Assembly: GCA_030611185.1 (NCBI GenBank)
Contig: JAUWQG010000025.1
Location: 1-10,301 of the forward strand
Direction: 5' to 3'
DNA length: 10,301 nucleotides
DNA from: Nitrososphaerota archaeon
GTDB taxonomy: Archaea; Thermoproteota; Nitrososphaeria; Nitrososphaerales; Nitrosopumilaceae
Shown in pieces: positions 6,459 through 10,301 of the stretch. The notes beneath the pieces are model-generated. The model was not told where the DNA came from. It did not search any database and saw nothing but the letters and a program-made list of their open reading frames with translations. Position 1 is the first letter of the stretch. Each line of letters starts with the position of its first letter. The position numbers and the translations under genes were made by a program.

Positions 6459-7110
6459 CTTCACTATATTCAGATAATCCAGAAGCATCTATGATATAAG
6501 AAAAAGAGTGATGGTTTAGTAGCCAATTTACTTCTCCATGATATTTTGATGAATTTTTAGATAATTTTATTTTAATATGAGTGAAAAGATCTATTGCTTT
6601 TCTCATATTTTCCACGTCTTTATCGCCAATATTTCTAATCATATTGGTAATAACGATTGGAATATTATTATTAATTGCAATTAAAGAAAGATCATGAATG
6701 TATTTCATGAATAATAAATTTTTTTTGAAAATGGATTCTTCAGTTTTGTACTCATAAGAAAATAAATCAGTTATATTATCAATTACTATAAGGGAAAAAT
6801 TTTTTTGGTTGATGTTTTTAATAGAATTAATCTGCTCAGATGTATTTGTTATTCTTGAAACGGTAATTTTATCTAAAATATTAATTTCTAAATTTTGATT
6901 CTTTTGCATTTCAATAATTCGTTCTGGTCTGAATCTACCTGTGGTATCTAGATAAAGAACTGTACCACCATTTTTTATTTCATTGATGGATATTTGTAAT
7001 AGTAATTGTGTTTTACCTGTTCCATTTGCGCCATAAATGTCAGTAATTACGCTGGATGGAATTCCTCCCGATAGAAATTCATCTAATTTTTGTAAACCTG
7101 TAGAAATCAT
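6451..7110 (-). CDS. RadB-like RecA/RadA-superfamily ATPase with altered active site
   Basis: A 219-residue stand-alone RecA-fold core. It starts STGLQKLDEFLSGGIP, the typical opening of RadA/RadB/KaiC cores, and lacks the N-terminal helix-hairpin-helix domain of RadA; the size matches archaeal RadB. Walker A is GANGTGKT (27-34) and Walker B is LIVID (107-111). The segment LDTTGRFRPERI (54-65) aligns with the IDTEGTFRPERI of RadA/Rad51, but the catalytic glutamate position is Thr57, so ATP hydrolysis should be weak or absent while binding may persist. RadB-type proteins act as recombination mediators helping RadA; a KaiC-like regulatory ATPase is the main alternative. ATG 7110 is chosen because the conserved core begins at once. 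It is upstream of the small membrane ORF and helicase on the same strand and divergent from lsm. Confidence 0.8.
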   Translation of the reverse strand: MISTGLQKLDEFLSGGIPSSVITDIYGANGTGKTQLLLQISINEIKNGGTVLYLDTTGRFRPERIIEMQKNQNLEINILDKITVSRITNTSEQINSIKNINQKNFSLIVIDNITDLFSYEYKTEESIFKKNLLFMKYIHDLSLIAINNNIPIVITNMIRNIGDKDVENMRKAIDLFTHIKIKLSKNSSKYHGEVNWLLNHHSFSYIIDASGLSEYSEDF

Positions 7111-7136
7111 TTAGCTAATTATAGGAAAACAGAGAA

Positions 7137-7146
7137 AAAATTTAAG
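7137..7146 (-). promoter_or_regulatory. possible TATA box for the radB-like gene
   Basis: On the - strand this reads CTTAAATTTT, centred about 32 nt upstream of the ATG at 7110, giving a predicted leader of a few bases. A second A/T box (7153-7162) is further away. The region is AT-rich, so the assignment is tentative. Confidence 0.35.
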
Positions 7147-7173
7147 GAATTTCATAAATTTACAAAGAGGCAA

Positions 7174-7183
7174 GGCTTTTATT
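7174..7183 (+). promoter_or_regulatory. possible TATA box for lsm-metK
   Basis: GGCTTTTATT, centred near 7179, predicts a start site about 7205 and a leader of roughly 15 nt before the GTG at 7220. It is the best A/T box standing out from a locally less AT-rich stretch (AGAGGCAAGGC). No convincing SD precedes the GTG. Confidence 0.4.
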
Positions 7184-7219
7184 CAAGAAAACATCGATGC
7201 CAAATTAAGTGAATAATTA

Positions 7220-7462
7220 GTGTCACAAAGTACAGCAAAAAGACCATTAACCATGCTTCAAAAAAGCACCAAGAAGAAAGTTATCGTTAGACTGAAAAAT
7301 GAAGTAGAGTATAAAGGAAAAATGGATAATGTTGATTCATACATGAATCTGATTATGACTGATGCCGAAGAACATCAGGGTGGTAAAATGATTGCAAATT
7401 ATGGTAGAGTAATAGTCAGAGGTAACAACGTACTATTTATCAAAATTGAAAACGAACTCTAA
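7220..7462 (+). CDS. Sm-like archaeal protein (Lsm/SmAP)
   Basis: An 80-residue protein that should form a six- or seven-membered ring binding U-rich single-stranded RNA, with roles in RNA processing or stability. The Sm1 motif is residues 20-50 (KVIVRLKNEVEYKGKMDNVD then NLIMTDAEE, with the conserved G33, D36 and N43). Sm2 is GRVIVRGNNVLFI (62-74) with the RNA-binding RGNN. The first ~12 residues are a Ser/Thr/Lys extension. The start is taken as GTG 7220; an ATG at 7253 (residue 12) would give a 69-residue form that still holds the whole Sm fold, so the start is not settled. metK follows within 15 nt on the same strand, so the two are probably co-transcribed. It is divergent from the radB-like gene over a 109-nt gap. 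Confidence 0.93.
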   Translation: MSQSTAKRPLTMLQKSTKKKVIVRLKNEVEYKGKMDNVDSYMNLIMTDAEEHQGGKMIANYGRVIVRGNNVLFIKIENEL

Positions 7463-7477
7463 AATCGAGTGGTTCTC

Positions 7478-8644
7478 ATGACTAGTAATTTTCTGTTTAC
7501 ATCAGAATCAGTAACTGAAGGACATCCAGATAAAATATGTGATCAGATATCAGATGCTTTTTTAGATGAATATCTTCGACAAGATCCTGATTCAAGAGTA
7601 GCTGTAGAAACTCTTGTAACAACTGATTTTGTAGCAGTAGCTGGTGAAGTAACATCAAAAGCAGATTTTAATAAAAAAGCACAAGAAGAATTAGTAAGAA
7701 AAACTATTAGAGAAATTGGTTACAACCATAAAGATTTGATGTTTGATACTGACACTTGTGAAATAACATTAAGACTTCATTCTCAAAGTCCAGATATTAG
7801 CCAAGGTGTTACTGCAACAGAAGAAAAAGAACAAGGAGCAGGAGATCAGGGATTAATGTTTGGATATGCAACAAATGAAACAAAAGAACTAATGCCTATG
7901 CCAATTCTACTTTCTCAAAAGCTTGCTCAAGAACTAGCTAAAGTTAGAAAAAATAATATTTTACCATGGGTTAGACCTGATGGAAAAACTCAAGTTTCTG
8001 TAAGATATGAAAACGAAAAACCAACAAAAATAGAAACAATTGTAATTTCAACTCAACATTCTCCAGAAGTTTCTCAAGAAGAAATAACAAAAGAGATTAT
8101 AGATAAAGTAATCAAACCAGTTTTAGGAAATCTTTGGAACGATAACATAAAAATTCACATTAATCCAACAGGAAAATTTGTGATTGGGGGTCCACATGGA
8201 GATGCTGGTCTTACAGGAAGAAAAATAATTGTTGATACTTATGGTGGATTTGGTAGACATGGTGGAGGTGCTTTTTCTGGAAAAGATCCATCTAAAGTTG
8301 ATAGATCAGCATGTTACATGTGTAGATATATTGCAAAAAATATTGTAGCAGCAGAATTAGCTGACAGATGTGAAGTACAATTAGCTTATGCTATTGGAGT
8401 TGCAGAACCTGTTTCTCTTTATGTGAATACTTTTGGAACAAGTAAAATCCCAGAAAAAGACATTGAGAAATTAGTTAGTAAGAATTTTGATATGAAACCT
8501 TCAGCAATCATTTCACATTTGGATTTGAAAAGGCCTATCTATAGAAAAACTGCTGCGTATGGTCATTTTGGAAGAAATGAACCTGAGTTTAATTGGGAAA
8601 AAACTGACAAAGTTGATGTGTTAAAGCAATCTTCTGGACTCTAA
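7478..8644 (+). CDS. metK: S-adenosylmethionine synthetase (methionine adenosyltransferase), bacterial type
   Basis: The enzyme makes S-adenosylmethionine from methionine and ATP, releasing phosphate and diphosphate, in the cytosol. It is 388 residues from ATG 7478, the normal length for bacterial/eukaryotic MetK. Signatures (that numbering): TSESVTEGHPDK (8-19), the ATP motif GAGDQG (120-125), GDAGLTGRKIIVDTYGG (241-257), the P-loop-like GGGAFSGKD (262-270), KVDRSA (273-278) and a C-terminal AAYGHFGR (359-366). This is the three-domain MetK, not the divergent MAT of most archaea. Within the motif that reads DRSAAYAARY in E. coli it has DRSACYMCRY, introducing two Cys (279, 282). A GTG at 7469 would add three residues (391 aa); the ATG is preferred because family members begin just before the TSES motif. 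It follows lsm by 15 nt and overlaps the convergent epimerase gene by 24 nt. Confidence 0.97.
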   Translation: MTSNFLFTSESVTEGHPDKICDQISDAFLDEYLRQDPDSRVAVETLVTTDFVAVAGEVTSKADFNKKAQEELVRKTIREIGYNHKDLMFDTDTCEITLRLHSQSPDISQGVTATEEKEQGAGDQGLMFGYATNETKELMPMPILLSQKLAQELAKVRKNNILPWVRPDGKTQVSVRYENEKPTKIETIVISTQHSPEVSQEEITKEIIDKVIKPVLGNLWNDNIKIHINPTGKFVIGGPHGDAGLTGRKIIVDTYGGFGRHGGGAFSGKDPSKVDRSACYMCRYIAKNIVAAELADRCEVQLAYAIGVAEPVSLYVNTFGTSKIPEKDIEKLVSKNFDMKPSAIISHLDLKRPIYRKTAAYGHFGRNEPEFNWEKTDKVDVLKQSSGL

Positions 8645-9496
8645 GAGTTCTCTAATAGATTGAAAAGAAATTTTTGAAATATTTAGTAATTTTTTGTGAT
8701 CTCCTTTAAAATCACCAATCAGAAGGTTAAGATCATCTACACCAAATTCACTTTGAGGTTTTGATATTGCATCATGATAAGCAGTTTCTAAACTAATTTT
8801 TTTAATTCTAGTTTGTGTTTTCCTTGAGAAGAGTTTAACATAGTTTTGATAAGAAATTGATTCAGAACCCACAAGATCAAGAGTTTGTTTCTTGAATTTT
8901 TTATCAGTCAGGGATTTTGATATTATTTCACATACATCATTGATGTAGATTGGTTGAATAGAATAATTTCCACTTCCAGGAATTTGAATTTCTCCTTTTT
9001 TGATTTGTTTTTTAAGATATTTTGTAAAAAGATCATCTTTTCCAACGATATAAGAAGGTCTAAAAATTGTGTAGTCCAAATTGGATTTTATAATCAGTTT
9101 TTCTGCCTGATATTTTGAAATGAAATAACCAAGTGAGTTTGATTTGGATACGCCTAGGCCACTTGTATAAACAATTTTTTTTATTTTTGCTTTTTTAGAT
9201 AAATTAATTATTTTTTTAGTAAAATCTACATTAATCAGATTATAATTATTTTTAATGGATTGTTTTCCTATTCCAACTAAATGTATTAAACCATAAGAAT
9301 TTTTGATTTTAGGTAGAATATTTTTTTCATCATAATTCCTAGAAACAATTTTGGTTTCATTTTTAAATTTTTTAAAATTTTTCCTTGATATTGAAATTAA
9401 TTTTACATTATTTTCAGAGAGATGCTTTCTAACATTTTTAGCCACAAACCCACTTGCGCCAGTAATAACTATTTGAAAATCTTTTTCCATCCTCAT
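8621..9496 (-). CDS. NAD(P)-dependent epimerase/dehydratase-like short-chain reductase
   Basis: A 291-residue extended-SDR-fold protein. The N-terminal Rossmann motif is TGASGFVAK (12-20, TGxxGxxA class). HLVGIG (72-77), the YTSGLGVS strand (110-117, with Ser112) and YFISK (124-128) give the Ser-Tyr-x3-Lys catalytic set. IFRPSYIVG (144-152) and IYINDVCEII (183-192) match the atypical SDRs related to complex I subunit NDUFA9 and nucleoside-diphosphate-sugar epimerases. The substrate is unknown; sugar-nucleotide, isoprenoid or chaperone-like roles all occur in this group. It is rich in Lys, Ile and Asn and looks more AT-rich than its neighbours. Two possible starts lie six bases apart: ATG 9496 (used here) and ATG 9490, which gives MEKDFQIV and is equally consistent with the TATA position. 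The gene converges on metK with a 24-nt overlap and is divergent from cbiD. Confidence 0.88.
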   Translation of the reverse strand: MRMEKDFQIVITGASGFVAKNVRKHLSENNVKLISISRKNFKKFKNETKIVSRNYDEKNILPKIKNSYGLIHLVGIGKQSIKNNYNLINVDFTKKIINLSKKAKIKKIVYTSGLGVSKSNSLGYFISKYQAEKLIIKSNLDYTIFRPSYIVGKDDLFTKYLKKQIKKGEIQIPGSGNYSIQPIYINDVCEIISKSLTDKKFKKQTLDLVGSESISYQNYVKLFSRKTQTRIKKISLETAYHDAISKPQSEFGVDDLNLLIGDFKGDHKKLLNISKISFQSIRELLESRRLL

Positions 9497-9512
9497 TCTT
9501 GAATGATTTTGA

Positions 9513-9525
9513 TTTTAAATATATT
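9513..9525. promoter_or_regulatory. shared TATA-like element between epimerase-like gene and cbiD
   Basis: TTTTAAATATATT is nearly self-complementary. On the - strand its centre is about 23-29 nt from the two possible epimerase starts (9496, 9490), fitting a leaderless mRNA. On the + strand it would start transcription near 9545, about 20 nt before the cbiD ATG. It is the strongest A/T box in the 68-nt gap 9497-9564, which otherwise holds nothing I can name. Confidence 0.45.
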
Positions 9526-9564
9526 CCAAAAAAAGTAAACAAGAATTAATACATCAGCATAAAC

Positions 9565-10301
9565 ATGGTTATCGTGGAAAAAGTAGATAAAAAGAAATTA
9601 AAAACAGGATTTACTACTGGTACTTCAGCTACAGCAGCTGCAAAAGCTGCACTATTATCAATAATTAACCAAACAAAATTTGAAAATATTGATGTCAAAT
9701 TACCTAAAGGAAAATTTATTAAAATTCCAATTCATTTGTGTGAATTTGAAAAAAACAAAGCTCGATGTTCTGTAATAAAAGATGGAGGAGATGATCCAGA
9801 TGTTACACATGGCGCTGAAATTATAGTTGATTTATCCTTAACAGAAAAGAAAAATGAAATTGAGATCAATGGGGGAGAAGGAGTTGGAATTGTTACTAAA
9901 CCCGGATTAGGTCTGGAACTCAACAAAGCAGCAATAAATCCTGTTCCAAAAAAAATGATAAACGAAAATCTAACAGATGCTGCAGGTAATCTCTTGCTAG
10001 AAAAAGGAATTAAAGTTATAATTTCAGTTCCAAAAGGAAAAGAATTAGGTCCAAAAACAGATAATCCGCGAATTGGAATATTAAATGGGATTTCAATTTT
10101 AGGAACTAGCGGGATTGTATTTCCATTTTCTACTGCCTCATATGCTGCCTCGATTAGACAAAATCTAGATGTTGCAATTGCAATGAAAAACGATACGGTT
10201 GTTCTTACAACTGGGGGAAGAAGTGAGGATTTTGCAAAAAAAATAATTGATTTGCCAGATCATTGTTTTGTTCAAATGGGGGATTTTTCAGGATATACAA
10301 T
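9565..10301 (+). CDS. cbiD: cobalt-precorrin-5B C1-methyltransferase CbiD (3' end outside window)
   Basis: The first 245 residues of CbiD, open to the right edge; the family is usually about 350-380 residues, so roughly a third is missing. CbiD uses S-adenosylmethionine to methylate C1 of cobalt-precorrin-5B in the anaerobic (early cobalt insertion) route to cobalamin. Diagnostic stretches are LKTGFTTGTSATAAAKAA (12-29), CSVIKDGGDDPDVTHGAEI (68-86), GGEGVGIVTKPGLG (103-116), NPRIGILNGISILGTSG (167-183) and TASYAASIRQNLDVA (190-204). The start ATG 9565 lies just before the conserved domain; a GTG at 9574 is a weaker alternative. Its presence fits the known cobalamin synthesis of ammonia-oxidising archaea; more cob/cbi genes may follow to the right. 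The methyl donor is made by metK, encoded two genes upstream. Confidence 0.95.
   Translation, partial: MVIVEKVDKKKLKTGFTTGTSATAAAKAALLSIINQTKFENIDVKLPKGKFIKIPIHLCEFEKNKARCSVIKDGGDDPDVTHGAEIIVDLSLTEKKNEIEINGGEGVGIVTKPGLGLELNKAAINPVPKKMINENLTDAAGNLLLEKGIKVIISVPKGKELGPKTDNPRIGILNGISILGTSGIVFPFSTASYAASIRQNLDVAIAMKNDTVVLTTGGRSEDFAKKIIDLPDHCFVQMGDFSGYT

Noticed and set aside
7111..7219. Riboswitch or C/D-box RNA upstream of lsm-metK
   Set aside because: The gap has no SAM-riboswitch-like helices and no C box/D box pair; only TATA-like boxes and a short inverted repeat are visible.
8621..9496. Horizontally acquired gene, suggested by higher A/T and Lys/Ile/Asn content
   Set aside because: The difference is judged by eye only, and the rest of the window is also AT-rich; no flanking repeats or mobility genes support transfer.
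9732..9926. 64-codon - strand ORF rich in Pro and Ser
   Set aside because: It is the reverse complement of conserved CbiD motifs, so a shadow of cbiD.

Overview
The window looks like a chromosomal segment from an AT-rich ammonia-oxidising archaeon of the Nitrososphaerota (Thaumarchaeota), most likely close to Nitrosopumilus. The evidence is archaeal information-processing genes (a multi-OB-fold RPA, an Lhr-type helicase, a RadB-like RecA-fold ATPase, an Sm-like protein), a tRNA-Gln with an A1-U72 pair and no encoded CCA, TATA-like boxes about 26 nt upstream of several starts (leaderless pattern), and a bacterial-type MetK alongside the cobalamin gene cbiD. I recognise this gene style from memory and could not run a search. 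There are no mobile elements, CRISPR arrays or rRNA genes, and no non-coding gap exceeds about 110 bases.

Layout. The 3' end of a DUF354 gene enters from the left (+), followed by tRNA-Gln(UUG) (+). A two-gene ABC export operon (ATPase then ABC-2 permease) is on the - strand, with its 3' end 12 nt from the tRNA. It is divergent from the RPA gene (+), and the 73-nt gap between them carries two back-to-back TATA-like boxes. RPA converges on the Lhr-type helicase gene (-), their stop codons overlapping in a TTAA. Upstream of the helicase, and overlapping its first 44 nt in another frame, is a 39-codon ORF for a small single-pass membrane protein. Upstream of that is the RadB-like gene (-). Divergent from it, lsm and metK form a tight + strand pair. 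metK overlaps by 24 nt the 3' end of a convergent NAD(P)-binding epimerase-like gene (-), which is divergent from cbiD (+), cut off at the right edge.

How the genes work together. RPA, the Lhr-type helicase and the RadB-like ATPase form a nucleic-acid metabolism neighbourhood (single-strand binding, unwinding, recombination accessory). Lsm adds RNA metabolism. MetK makes S-adenosylmethionine, which CbiD, two genes away, uses to methylate the corrin ring; this is a plausible metabolic link but not an operon. The ABC pair exports an unknown substrate.

Most worth following up are the overlapping small membrane-protein ORF with its own well-placed TATA-like box inside the radB-like stop region, the RadB-like protein with threonine where RadA/Rad51 have the catalytic glutamate, the non-AUG start of the RPA gene beside an out-of-frame ATG, and the bacterial-type MetK with two unusual cysteines. 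Nothing here is an obvious new multi-gene system; most of the window is ordinary core genome.
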